Source of the DNA: an uncultured Clostridia bacterium
GTDB lineage: Bacteria > Bacillota > Clostridia > Christensenellales > UBA1242
DNA length: 34,994 nucleotides
Direction: 5' to 3'
Assembly (NCBI GenBank): GCA_946484195.1
Contig: CAMLSW010000009.1
Coordinates: 1 to 34,994 of the forward strand
Position numbers and translations under genes: made by a program. Positions 17,594 to 26,415 of the stretch are shown here, piece by piece (the stretch's first letter is position 1; every line of letters begins with the position of its first letter). The notes under the pieces are model-generated. The model was not told where the DNA came from. It saw only the letters and a list, made by a program, of their open reading frames with translations, and searched no databases.

Positions 17594-19699
17594 TTATTTA
17601 TCTTTTTCTTCTTTTGGAACAATTCTCTTTAAGTCAATTCTACCCTTGTCGTCTATCTTAATTACTTCAACTTCAACAGTGTCACCAATCTTTACAACAT
17701 CTTCAACCTTAGCAACACGTTTATTTGAAAGCTTAGATATGTGTATCATACCCTCTTTATTGCCACCAAATTCAACGAAGGCACCAAAGTTCATTATTCT
17801 TACAACTTTAGCATCATAGACATCGCCAACTTCTACATCTTCTACAATTCCAAGAATAATCTTCTTTGCCTTTTCGGCCATATCTAAATCTTGAGTTGCA
17901 ATGAAAACTTGTCCGTCGTCATCAATGTCAATCTTAACGCCAGTTTCATCAATAATCTTATTAATCATCTTGCCGCCGCTACCGATAACATCTTTAATCT
18001 TATCAGGGTCAATATTAAATGTGATAATCTTAGGTGCGTATTTAGAAAGTTCTTTCCTTGGCTCTTTAATTTCTTCAAGGAGTTTGTTCATAATAAACAT
18101 TCTGCCCTCTTTAGCCTGTTTTAAAGCTGTCGTGAGGATTTGTTTATCAATTCCTTTAATCTTAATATCCATTTGGATTGCAGTAACACCTTTTTCTGTT
18201 CCTGTAACCTTAAAGTCCATATCGCCTAAGAAATCTTCTAAGCCTTGAATATCAGAAAGTACTGCTACTTTGCCACTTTCATCATCTTTAATAAGCCCCA
18301 TAGCAATACCAGCAACTGGTCTTTTAATTGGAACGCCACCATCCATCAATGCAAGTGTTGAACCACAAACTGAAGCCATTGAAGATGAACCATTTGATGA
18401 GAGTACTTCTGAAACAAGTCTGAGTGCGTAAGGGAATTCTTCTTCAGTAGGTATAACTGGCTCAAGAGCTCGCTCAGCAAGCGCTCCGTGCCCAATTTCT
18501 CTTCTTCCTGGGCTCTTTATTCCCCTAGCCTCACCAGTTGCATAAGCTGGCATATTGTAGTGGTGAACATATCTGTTCACTTCTTCGTCATCAAGACCTT
18601 CAAGTTTTTGCATATCTGAAACAGTGCCAAGTGTTAAAGTTGTGAGAACTTGAGTTTGTCCTCTTGTAAATATTGCACTGCCGTGTGTTCTTGGAAGCAC
18701 TCCTGCTTCACACCATATAGGTCTGATTTCGGTAAGCTTACGACCATCTGGACGCACACCATAATTAAGAATTTTAGCTCTAACCTTCTCTTTGGTCATC
18801 TTGTAAAGAACATCACCTATTGCTTTTTCGCTTTCAGGGAAGATTTCAGCAAAATGCTCCTTTGTTTCAGCGTCAACAGCATCTTGTCTAGCCTGTCTAA
18901 CGCGCCTATCAAAGGTATCTAAAGCGTAGTCAAGTTTATCGCTTGCAAATTCTCGAACCGCTTTATCAATTTCTTCTGGAACTATGCTATAAACGAGGCC
19001 TTGCGCTACAGGCTTGCCTATCTCTTCTTTAACCTTTCTTTGGAATGCAACTATCTTCTTAATCTCGTCGTGAGCAAACATAATAGCATCAAGCATTGTC
19101 TCTTCTGGAACTTCAGCAGCACCTGCCTCAACCATTAGCACAGCCTCATCTGTACCAGAAACTGTCAAATGCATAAGAGATTTTTCGCGCTCCTCACTAT
19201 TAGGATTGATGATAAATTTGTCATCTACAAGCCCTACTTGAACAGAACCAGTAGGTCCCATAAAAGGTATATCAGATATAGTCAAGGCGAAGCTTGAGCC
19301 AAGCATTGCAAGTGGCTCTGGCGCAACGTCAGGGTCAACTGATAGTGCTGTTGCAACTACGCAAACATCGTGATAGAAACCCTTTGGGAATAATGGTCTT
19401 AAAGGTCTGTCAATAAGTCTTGATGTAAGTATTGCTTTATCTGAAGGCTTACCCTCTCTCTTCTTAAAACCGCCAGGTATTTTGCCTACTGAATACATCT
19501 TTTCTTCAAAATCAACTTGAAGTGGGAAAAAGTCAATGCCAGGTCTTGGCTCTTTTGACATAGTAACATTAACCATAACAACAGTTTCGCCACTTCTTAC
19601 AAGGCAGCTACCATTTGCTTGTTCACAAAGTCTGCCTGTTTCAAAAGTTACCTTTTTGCCACCAATTTCAATTTCATAAATTTTAGCGTCTTCTTTCAT
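17594..19699 (-). CDS. pnp: Polynucleotide phosphorylase
   Basis: PNPase degrades RNA from the 3' end with phosphate and forms a trimeric ring. The start is the ATG at 19699, with AAAGGAG just upstream; an earlier in-frame ATG at 19714 overlaps that site and is rejected. The 701-residue protein has two RNase PH domains, the second with the catalytic region DIQGLEDFLGDMDFKVTG, then a KH domain with VIGSGGKMINKI and an S1 domain (GDVYDAKVVRIMNFGAFVEF) near the C-terminus. It follows rpsO, the arrangement found in very many bacteria, with an intercistronic hairpin. Confidence 0.98.
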   Translation of the reverse strand: MKEDAKIYEIEIGGKKVTFETGRLCEQANGSCLVRSGETVVMVNVTMSKEPRPGIDFFPLQVDFEEKMYSVGKIPGGFKKREGKPSDKAILTSRLIDRPLRPLFPKGFYHDVCVVATALSVDPDVAPEPLAMLGSSFALTISDIPFMGPTGSVQVGLVDDKFIINPNSEEREKSLMHLTVSGTDEAVLMVEAGAAEVPEETMLDAIMFAHDEIKKIVAFQRKVKEEIGKPVAQGLVYSIVPEEIDKAVREFASDKLDYALDTFDRRVRQARQDAVDAETKEHFAEIFPESEKAIGDVLYKMTKEKVRAKILNYGVRPDGRKLTEIRPIWCEAGVLPRTHGSAIFTRGQTQVLTTLTLGTVSDMQKLEGLDDEEVNRYVHHYNMPAYATGEARGIKSPGRREIGHGALAERALEPVIPTEEEFPYALRLVSEVLSSNGSSSMASVCGSTLALMDGGVPIKRPVAGIAMGLIKDDESGKVAVLSDIQGLEDFLGDMDFKVTGTEKGVTAIQMDIKIKGIDKQILTTALKQAKEGRMFIMNKLLEEIKEPRKELSKYAPKIITFNIDPDKIKDVIGSGGKMINKIIDETGVKIDIDDDGQVFIATQDLDMAEKAKKIILGIVEDVEVGDVYDAKVVRIMNFGAFVEFGGNKEGMIHISKLSNKRVAKVEDVVKIGDTVEVEVIKIDDKGRIDLKRIVPKEEKDK

Positions 19700-19721
19700 A
19701 ATTACTCCTTTCAAAATGTAT

Positions 19722-19756
19722 AAAAAAAGGGATTGATAAAAACATATCTCCCCCTT
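19722..19756 (-). terminator. Intercistronic rpsO-pnp terminator or processing hairpin
   Basis: On the minus strand AAGGG pairs with CCCTT around an inner GAT/ATC match, followed by seven T residues. It lies between rpsO and pnp, where known operons have a partial terminator and RNA processing sites, so it probably lowers pnp expression relative to rpsO. Confidence 0.6.
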
Positions 19757-19764
19757 AATTTAAA

Positions 19765-20025
19765 TTATTTAACTTCACGAATGCCAAGTTCTTTGATAAG
19801 ATTTCTATAAGCTTCAATATCTCTTTCTTTAAGATAAAGCAAGAAACCTTTTCTTTTACCAACCATTTGAAGAAGTCCTCTACGTGAATGATTATCTTTT
19901 GGATTTGCCTTAAGGTGCTCATTCAAGTGATTAATTCTTGCTGTTAAAAGAGCGATTTGAACTTGGACAGAACCTGTATCATTCTCAGATTGTTTAAACT
20001 TTTCAATGATATCTTTCTTTTCCAT
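19765..20025 (-). CDS. rpsO: 30S ribosomal protein S15
   Basis: S15 (uS15) binds 16S rRNA early in 30S assembly. The 86-residue protein has the family core [22 protein letters not shown] (17-38) and [20 protein letters not shown] (46-65), and normal length. AGGAGG precedes the ATG. S15 represses its own synthesis in several phyla by binding its mRNA leader; this leader has a well-formed stem and a good promoter. It is the first gene of rpsO-pnp. Confidence 0.98.
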   Translation of the reverse strand: MEKKDIIEKFKQSENDTGSVQVQIALLTARINHLNEHLKANPKDNHSRRGLLQMVGKRKGFLLYLKERDIEAYRNLIKELGIREVK

Positions 20026-20055
20026 TTTATCCTCCTATTTTTCCTTTAACCCTTT

Positions 20056-20095
20056 TACGAAGTTTTGCGTCAGAAGGTCTCATCAAAACTGCGTA
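20056..20095 (-). promoter_or_regulatory. Structured rpsO leader, possible S15 autoregulatory RNA
   Basis: A stem of 4 + 7 bp with one mismatch (20056-20067 with 20084-20095) encloses a 16-nt loop, within the roughly 87-nt leader from the predicted start near 20112 to the ATG. Its position fits an S15 autoregulation element; the binding-site details are not provable by eye. Confidence 0.45.
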
Positions 20096-20118
20096 GTAAG
20101 GCATTTATCGACTTTTTA

Positions 20119-20147
20119 AGTATAACACATTGATTTGAATTTGTAAA
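20119..20147 (-). promoter_or_regulatory. Promoter of rpsO-pnp
   Basis: TTTACA (20147-20142) and TATACT (20124-20119) on the minus strand are 17 bp apart, the ideal sigma-A spacing. The start of transcription would be near 20112. Confidence 0.75.
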
Positions 20148-20171
20148 CAAATTTTTTAAATTTACATAAAA

Positions 20172-21566
20172 TTATTTGAAAAATTCTTTCTTTTTCTCTA
20201 TAGTGCTATCTATCCTTTCGATATAATCCTTTATAAATTTTACATTTGCCTGTCTTTCAAGGCGTTTTTCTAAGTTAAAGACGCGTTTACTTATAGCGTT
20301 TGCCCCTACTCCTATTATGGTGTTTGTTTCTTCCATACTATCTATATTAAAGACACAGACGTGGTTATCTCTAAAATATCCAACATTTTCAAGTCCACTC
20401 AATTGATGTTTTTGTCTGTAAATATAATATGGTTTATATCCATTTTTTACAAGTGTGCTTTCGGCATAGTCAACCATTTTTTCTATGTCTTTTTCTTGTA
20501 CAAGGTCCTTATTATCAAAAAGAACAGAGCCTCGCTTTAGCGAAAGTGTATGAATTGTTATGTTATCTGGATATAGCTCGAGTGCTGTATTGATTGTTCT
20601 TTTAAATATGCCTAGCTTTTCGCCCGGCAGACCTGCAATAAAGTCCATATTGACAACAAAATCTCGTGCAAGCGCCTTTTGATAGGCTTCAAGCACTTCA
20701 ATATTCTTTTGCTTGCGTCCTATTCGCTTTAATGTTGTCTCACAAAAGGTTTGAGGATTGATTGAAATTCTTGTAACACCGTTATTCTTTAGTACATCAA
20801 GTTTTTCATCTGTAATGGTGTCAGCTCGTCCACATTCTACAGTAAATTCGGTTGCTGGAAAGTTTATCTCTCTGAGAAGCTTGTCTAGCTGTTTCGCTGA
20901 TAGCACTGTTGGCGTTCCGCCACCTATATAGATAGTGCGCACAATATACGCCTTTTCTTTTACAATGTCTTTTATAGCCCTTATCTCTTTGATTAAGGCG
21001 TCGAGATAATCATCTACCATATCTTTGACTTTATCAAGCTCGCTTGAGATAAAAGAACAATAAATGCACCTAGTTGGACATATTGGAATATTTACATATA
21101 AGTCTACAAGGTTATCATTTCTTATTATGCATCTTTGATTTTTAAGAATATTTGCAACAAGCTCTGCCTTATCTTTTGAAACAAAATAATCACGCTGTAA
21201 AAGCTCTGCGACTAAATATTCTTTCATCTCGCCGTACTCAATTAGGTCTCTAGCAAGTTTAGTTGGTCTTACACCTGTAAGTGAGCCCCAAGGCAACGAT
21301 TTATTAAGCTCCTTTGATAAAATGCTATAAAACTGGTTTTTGGTTATTCGCTTTCGCAGGGACTTTTTATGTAAATCTGTAAGGCTAGCATCTATGTTAA
21401 ATGTATACTCATAAAAGTGAGTTACATCTTGCGACGTAAACCTAAATTTGTTAGTTATCTTATCGCCTTCCTCTATCTCCTCAAGCTCTACCGTTGCATC
21501 ACAGCCAAAAAAGTCAAGTAGCGACTGAAGTTCTAGGCGCATATCATCTTTAGCAGTGATTACCAT
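20172..21566 (-). CDS. hemZ: HemZ-like radical SAM oxidase (coproporphyrinogen dehydrogenase family)
   Basis: The 464-residue protein has a family-specific N-terminal domain ending in PWGSLTGVRPTKLARDLIE (92-110), then a radical SAM core with Cys163-x3-Cys167-x2-Cys170 (PICPTRCIYC) and GGGTPT (215-220). This architecture matches HemZ, an oxygen-independent coproporphyrinogen oxidase relative, rather than the shorter HemN or HemW. In Clostridia hemZ commonly lies near relA, as here. The gene overlaps relA by 7 bp. No other haem gene is in the window, and members of this group may have other substrates, so the reaction is uncertain. Confidence 0.85.
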   Translation of the reverse strand: MVITAKDDMRLELQSLLDFFGCDATVELEEIEEGDKITNKFRFTSQDVTHFYEYTFNIDASLTDLHKKSLRKRITKNQFYSILSKELNKSLPWGSLTGVRPTKLARDLIEYGEMKEYLVAELLQRDYFVSKDKAELVANILKNQRCIIRNDNLVDLYVNIPICPTRCIYCSFISSELDKVKDMVDDYLDALIKEIRAIKDIVKEKAYIVRTIYIGGGTPTVLSAKQLDKLLREINFPATEFTVECGRADTITDEKLDVLKNNGVTRISINPQTFCETTLKRIGRKQKNIEVLEAYQKALARDFVVNMDFIAGLPGEKLGIFKRTINTALELYPDNITIHTLSLKRGSVLFDNKDLVQEKDIEKMVDYAESTLVKNGYKPYYIYRQKHQLSGLENVGYFRDNHVCVFNIDSMEETNTIIGVGANAISKRVFNLEKRLERQANVKFIKDYIERIDSTIEKKKEFFK

Positions 21567-23680
21567 TTTTCGCTCCTTTGCACATTTGTGACATTTTTAA
21601 TATTCTTGATAGAGTTGATGGCGCTATCAAGCTCTCCTTTATTTTTAACTTCAATTCTTAGTGAGCAAACAAAAGTATCGCCAACATCCTTTGCATCAAA
21701 ACCTTTTATATTTATCTTTAACGATGTGATAAGGTTTGTAAGTTTAGCTATATTGTTATCAGCTTTATTAGCCGTTACTCTTATAGTTGCAGGGAAAGTT
21801 GTCCCTTCCTTTACAAGCCAAGTGGCATTGATTAGGCGCTCAGGCTCTAAATACTTTAAGTTTGGACAATTACTTCTATGCACTGTCACGCCCTTACCTC
21901 TTGATATATATCCAATTATATCGTCACCTTCAATTGGGCTACAACAGCCTGCAAACCTTACAAGCATACCACTGTCACCATCAACAAGCACGCCGTCTTT
22001 ATTTCTTTTAAGCTTAACTACATTGTCTTGTTTTGGCAGGATTAAATGGTCATTATTATATAGTGCGATAAACCTGCTTGCAACTTGTCCCGAGGTCATA
22101 GACCCAGAGCCGATTGAGGCGTAAAGCTCGTCAATATCGTCCATATTATAGCGCTTGAGTATTTCTTTAGTATAATCTTCTATAAAAAGTTGACTAGAAG
22201 TAAAACCTTTATCTTGAATAGACTGCAAAAGCATACTTTTGCCAAGTCTTATGTTTTCCTCTTTTAGTTCACTCTTAAAGAAAGATTTAATTTTACTTCT
22301 TGCTCCGCTTGTCTTTACATATTTCAGCCAGTCTCTAGATGGCCCTTTTGAATGGGATGAAGTTAAAATTTCAACGATGTCACCATTGCATAACAGCGTT
22401 GTAATAGGCTTCATCACGCCATTGATTTTTGCCCCTACACAGCTATTGCCAATGTCAGTGTGAATAGCATAGGCAAAATCTATCGCAGTTGCACCCTCTG
22501 GGAACTCAATCACCCTACCTTTTGGAGTTTGCACTATGATTACGCCGTCATAGAGGTCACTCTTAAGCGTTTCGATAAAGTCCTCATTTGACATATTTTT
22601 GGCATTTTCAATAGTCTGTCTAAACCAAGTAAGCCTATTATCAAAATCTGACTTTTTATCTTTCTTTTCTTTGTAGAGCCAGTGTGCGCAAACACCGCCA
22701 AACTCAGACTCTCTATGCATCTGTTTTGTTCGTATTTGAACTTCTAGTGGATGCTGATTTTCTACAATAATCGTAGTATGAAGTGATTTGTAGCCGTTTG
22801 GCTTTGGGTTTGCGATATAATCTTTAACTCTGCCAGTTATTGGTTTATATATTGAGTGTATACGCCCAAGCACAGCATAGCACTCTTCAACCGTATCCAC
22901 TATGACCCTCATAGCAAGTATGTCGTAGATTTGGTCTAAGGTTAGTTTTTTGTTATGAAGTTTATTGAATATTGATGATACGTGTTTTATTCGGCTGACT
23001 ATCTCGCCATCTATTTTTAAATCATCAAGTATTGCTTGAAGTTTTGCCTTAGTTATTTCAAGTTGTTGCTCATTTTCTTCACGTTTGCTTTCTATAGTCT
23101 CTTTTAGACGATTGTACTCTGATGGATGCTCTAGCCTAATAACATTGTCATAGAGATTTTGTTTGAGTTTGTCAAGCCCAAGTCTTTCGGCAAGTGGTAC
23201 GTGGACCTCTTCAACCTGCTTTACAAATCTCCACTCATTTTCATTTAAAGGAAGTTTAAGTACTGATATATCATAATAAATACCTGCAAGTTTTATCATA
23301 ACAACTCGCATATCATTGCTCATTACAAGAAACATACGTCTGATGTCTTCAATTTCCTCGCTGACGGTAAGCTGATTGATGTCCTTAATAGTCTTGTAGT
23401 CCTCGACCATTGCCTGCTCTTCCTTAGTGATGTTTTTGCAAAGTTGCTCAGCATCATCTGGATAAACTTTATATAGCTGATAGCATAAAAAGGCTATTAA
23501 AGATGCCTTATCAAGTTTTGTATCAATGATTAAACGTGTAATAACGCTTAGTCTATCTATGTTAAGGTCGTATGAAAGTATTTTATCAACCAATGTCTTA
23601 TCTTTTGCTGTTAAATTGAAGTTTTCATTTATTTTGTCTTTAAGATTTTTAATTTGCAACTCTTTTTCGCACATCCTCAT
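21560..23680 (-). CDS. relA: RelA/SpoT-type (p)ppGpp synthetase with degenerate hydrolase domain
   Basis: The 706-residue protein has the full long-RSH plan: N-terminal HD region, synthetase (about 225-340), TGS (378-440), CC zinc-finger domain (Cys579, Cys580, His601, Cys605) and ACT (about 633-703). The synthetase is intact: GRVKDYIANPKPNGYKSLHT (283-302) and EVQIRTKQMH (313-322), with the RxKD signature of bifunctional enzymes. The hydrolase metal motifs are lost. The usual HDxxED reads FLCYQLYKV (64-72), the usual KLADRLHNMRTL reads KLAGIYYDISVL (130-141), and no AHxGQ motif is found. It should therefore make but not break (p)ppGpp. The start at 23680 has AAAGGAG and overlaps recJ by 32 bp. 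Confidence 0.93.
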   Translation of the reverse strand: MRMCEKELQIKNLKDKINENFNLTAKDKTLVDKILSYDLNIDRLSVITRLIIDTKLDKASLIAFLCYQLYKVYPDDAEQLCKNITKEEQAMVEDYKTIKDINQLTVSEEIEDIRRMFLVMSNDMRVVMIKLAGIYYDISVLKLPLNENEWRFVKQVEEVHVPLAERLGLDKLKQNLYDNVIRLEHPSEYNRLKETIESKREENEQQLEITKAKLQAILDDLKIDGEIVSRIKHVSSIFNKLHNKKLTLDQIYDILAMRVIVDTVEECYAVLGRIHSIYKPITGRVKDYIANPKPNGYKSLHTTIIVENQHPLEVQIRTKQMHRESEFGGVCAHWLYKEKKDKKSDFDNRLTWFRQTIENAKNMSNEDFIETLKSDLYDGVIIVQTPKGRVIEFPEGATAIDFAYAIHTDIGNSCVGAKINGVMKPITTLLCNGDIVEILTSSHSKGPSRDWLKYVKTSGARSKIKSFFKSELKEENIRLGKSMLLQSIQDKGFTSSQLFIEDYTKEILKRYNMDDIDELYASIGSGSMTSGQVASRFIALYNNDHLILPKQDNVVKLKRNKDGVLVDGDSGMLVRFAGCCSPIEGDDIIGYISRGKGVTVHRSNCPNLKYLEPERLINATWLVKEGTTFPATIRVTANKADNNIAKLTNLITSLKINIKGFDAKDVGDTFVCSLRIEVKNKGELDSAINSIKNIKNVTNVQRSEKW

Positions 23681-26036
23681 TTTCTCCTTTAAAGGTGTTT
23701 TTTATAAGCGCTAATTCATTATATATGCTTGACTGAGTTAAATCTTTCTTAACCGATTTGTTAAGTTTTATTTTAATTAAGTCACCCTCTTCAATTTCAA
23801 TCAAGCTTAACTGATTAAACACCAAAAGTGCTAAGTAAAAGGTATTAAAAGATACTTGATTATATAAATCACATTTATCATACAAGTCAAACACATTGTA
23901 TACAGATTTGTTTTGTTTGCCAGAAAGAGCCTTATAAATTTTAGCATATGTTTGTCTTGATAGGTCTACGCCAGCAAACTTTCGCGGGTCACCAAAACTT
24001 TCTATAGGCAGATAAATTTCTGCATCTGTGATTTTATTGAGAGCGGATATAAAGTCTTTATCAATTACTGGCGACAAAAATATAATTTTATTAAAATTTT
24101 TAGCCCACTCTATGCCCTTAGGTGATAGTAGCACGCTGTTGTAACCAATCTCTCTATCTTCATAGATACCAAATTGATATATACACTCCGTGTTGTAGTT
24201 TTTAGTGAATTCAACATAGTCAAAACAAGAATAGGTCACAAAGCAAGTTCCAAACACCGAGGTTGTTGTACCGCCTACAAAAGATAGTAATTCCTCTTTT
24301 GGATAAAATTTAAATTTTGCCTCATCTCCGCCCGACACGGCAAGCTGATTAAGCTCGATTGAGTTAAGCTTTTTATAGGCATCCTCTTGAATAAAACTAC
24401 CACCATCAAAAACATCAACAACGCCTTTTGTAGAGTGAGGCTGAAATTCAAATATAAAAGATTTTTTTCTCGAAAATTCTATTTTTACTACGTCATCAAG
24501 AAAGTTGAAATAGGTCAAATTTAAGTTGCCAATCTTGATGTTTGCGTGCTGAGGAAACTTTTTCATAGGTTGCAGGTCAATCTCTTGGGCTGTAATTTTA
24601 AATTTAGGTCTAGGATTATCGCATCCATAAGGCTCAAGTAATGTGAGTTCTTTTAAAAATTGTGGGGTAAGCTCCTCTTCTGTTATCTCTTGGTCATAAT
24701 ACTTGATTGGAATAAAAACCTCATCACTAATATTATTTAGTGCAAAGGCGTTTATCTTGTTTGCAAACAGCTCATAATTGCTTCGTTTTAGTGTTAGTCC
24801 CGCCGCCATAGAGTGCCCGCCAAACGTTTCTAAAATGTCCTTTAAAGACGATAGAAGCTCGTGAATATTTATGTCGGTTATACTTCGCCCAGAACCAGAG
24901 AGCAAATCACCCTCTTGAGCAAACAAAAATACCGGTTTGTGATATTTTTCAACAAGCCTTGAACATACTATACCAAGCACGCCTTTATCCCAAGCTTTAG
25001 AGGCAAGAGTTATAACTCTTTGATTGCGCATATCCACCTTTTTTAAAGCCTTTTCGCAATCTTCATAAATTTTATTGCAAATTGCCTGTCTTTTGGTGTT
25101 ATGCTCTTTAATCTTTGCAAGGTCCTTTTTTATCATTACTGGGTCAGTCTCAAAATAAAGTTTAAGCGAGTCCTCCGCGTCGCCCATTCTGCCAGAAGCA
25201 TTGAGTTTTGGTCCTATCTTAAAGGATATATCGGTGGCATCTGGTTTGCTTAGTGGTATATCATATTCTTTAAACATTGTTTTTAATCCAAGTGGAAGAT
25301 ATCTTTCACAAAGCTTTAAACCGAGTGATACGATAGTTCTATTTTCGCCAAGTAGTGGCACTATATCTACAATAGTTGCAATCGCGGTGATTGGCAAAAA
25401 CTGCAGCGCCTCTTGTCTGCCAAGTAGTGCCTCGGCAAATTTATATGCAACGCCCGTGCCACAAAGTTCTCTAAATGGATAAGCCTGCCCGCTTAGTTTC
25501 GCGTTAACTACAATGGTGTCTGGAATAAGCTCTGGTATTTCGTGGTGGTCAGTTACAACTATCTCTATTCCCAAATTCTTGGCATACTCAATCTCGCTAT
25601 AACAAGATATTCCGCAGTCAACAGTTATAATTAAATTTGGTGCATAAACGCTGGCTATCTTATCAATAACCTTATTTGTAAGACCATATCCGTCTACATA
25701 TCTATTTGGCAGATAAAAGTCAGCCTTTATTCCAAATTGTTTTAATGCTTTCAACATAATTGATGTAGCACTTACGCCGTCTACATCATAGTCGCCAAAG
25801 ATAAGCACTTTGTCTTTTAGTTCTTTAGCTAGTTTAACTCTATCAACAAGTTCTTTCATTCCACTTAGCAAGAATGGGTCGTGTAAAATTTTAGGATTTA
25901 AATATTCTTCTATATCTTCACTTGTGTTCAATCCTCTAGATAATAAAAGTTCTGTTATTTTAGGTGTTAAATTAAATTCTTGAGCAAAATGCTGTACTTT
26001 ATCGGCGTCCTTATTAAAAAATTTCTTTAATATCAT
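23649..26036 (-). CDS. recJ: RecJ single-stranded-DNA 5'-3' exonuclease
   Basis: RecJ trims 5' single strands in recombination and repair. The 795-residue protein has the DHH phosphoesterase motifs: FGDYDVDGVSA (80-90), TVDCG (138-142), DHHE (163-166), and the DHHA1 motif GGHSMAAG (406-413). The OB region follows (about 440-550), and a long C-terminal extension (about 560-795) of the kind found in Firmicutes RecJ. Its end overlaps relA, and the start has AAGGCGGA seven bases upstream. The 379-bp gap upstream of recJ holds the cloverleaf element. Confidence 0.96.
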   Translation of the reverse strand: MILKKFFNKDADKVQHFAQEFNLTPKITELLLSRGLNTSEDIEEYLNPKILHDPFLLSGMKELVDRVKLAKELKDKVLIFGDYDVDGVSATSIMLKALKQFGIKADFYLPNRYVDGYGLTNKVIDKIASVYAPNLIITVDCGISCYSEIEYAKNLGIEIVVTDHHEIPELIPDTIVVNAKLSGQAYPFRELCGTGVAYKFAEALLGRQEALQFLPITAIATIVDIVPLLGENRTIVSLGLKLCERYLPLGLKTMFKEYDIPLSKPDATDISFKIGPKLNASGRMGDAEDSLKLYFETDPVMIKKDLAKIKEHNTKRQAICNKIYEDCEKALKKVDMRNQRVITLASKAWDKGVLGIVCSRLVEKYHKPVFLFAQEGDLLSGSGRSITDINIHELLSSLKDILETFGGHSMAAGLTLKRSNYELFANKINAFALNNISDEVFIPIKYYDQEITEEELTPQFLKELTLLEPYGCDNPRPKFKITAQEIDLQPMKKFPQHANIKIGNLNLTYFNFLDDVVKIEFSRKKSFIFEFQPHSTKGVVDVFDGGSFIQEDAYKKLNSIELNQLAVSGGDEAKFKFYPKEELLSFVGGTTTSVFGTCFVTYSCFDYVEFTKNYNTECIYQFGIYEDREIGYNSVLLSPKGIEWAKNFNKIIFLSPVIDKDFISALNKITDAEIYLPIESFGDPRKFAGVDLSRQTYAKIYKALSGKQNKSVYNVFDLYDKCDLYNQVSFNTFYLALLVFNQLSLIEIEEGDLIKIKLNKSVKKDLTQSSIYNELALIKNTFKGENEDVRKRVAN

Positions 26037-26415
26037 AGTTCCGCCTTTCTCTTTATAGTTCTATTATATTTGTTTTATTAAAAGATAGCAAGTAAAAAGC
26101 CCGAATTTTAAAAAGATTTTTACAAGTAGAAAATATTTGTTTGGATTTCGTTTATTGATTTGCTTTTTGACTTTGTTTTATCATCCTTAGAAAATGATTG
26201 GGTTTTAGATAAAGTTAAACGAAGATAAAGGAACAAGGGCGATTTTTAACAGTGTTAAAAATCAAGATAACCGCGTGGCGGTTATCTTCCAGACCTAAAA
26301 CTTTAGGTCTGGAGCCCTTGTTCCCTTATGTAGAATAAAATTTATACAGCACCAAATTAAGTTTATCTCAAGTTTTTATTATTCTGATGTTTTTTCACAT
26401 TATAATTTACAAAAT
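26037..26415. other. Intergenic gap between cdsZ and recJ
   Basis: This 379-bp gap interrupts an otherwise tight co-directional gene run. It holds the four-armed inverted-repeat element (26225-26329) and AT-rich flanks. I see no gene and no clear promoter or terminator with a T tract. Confidence 0.7.
26225..26329. repeat. Cloverleaf element: nearly perfect four-way inverted repeat
   Basis: A closing stem (26230-26240 with 26314-26324, 11 bp, extended by four more pairs beyond one A/C mismatch) encloses three hairpins: 26241-26263 (10 bp, loop AGT), 26264-26288 (11 bp, loop GTG) and 26289-26312 (11 bp, loop AC). In the core 95 bases 86 are paired, and the junction has only one free base, A26313. 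All pairs are Watson-Crick, so both DNA strands and both RNAs can fold the same way. It has no coding potential. It may be a structured RNA, a small mobile element of the MITE/REP kind, or a DNA cruciform site. Confidence 0.9.

Noticed and set aside
21588-22124. A 178-residue plus-strand frame
   Set aside because: It is antisense to relA and has no start signal.
26225-26329. Cloverleaf as an ordinary intrinsic terminator or as a tRNA
   Set aside because: No U tract follows on either strand, and the arms lack tRNA signature bases, an anticodon loop and a CCA end.
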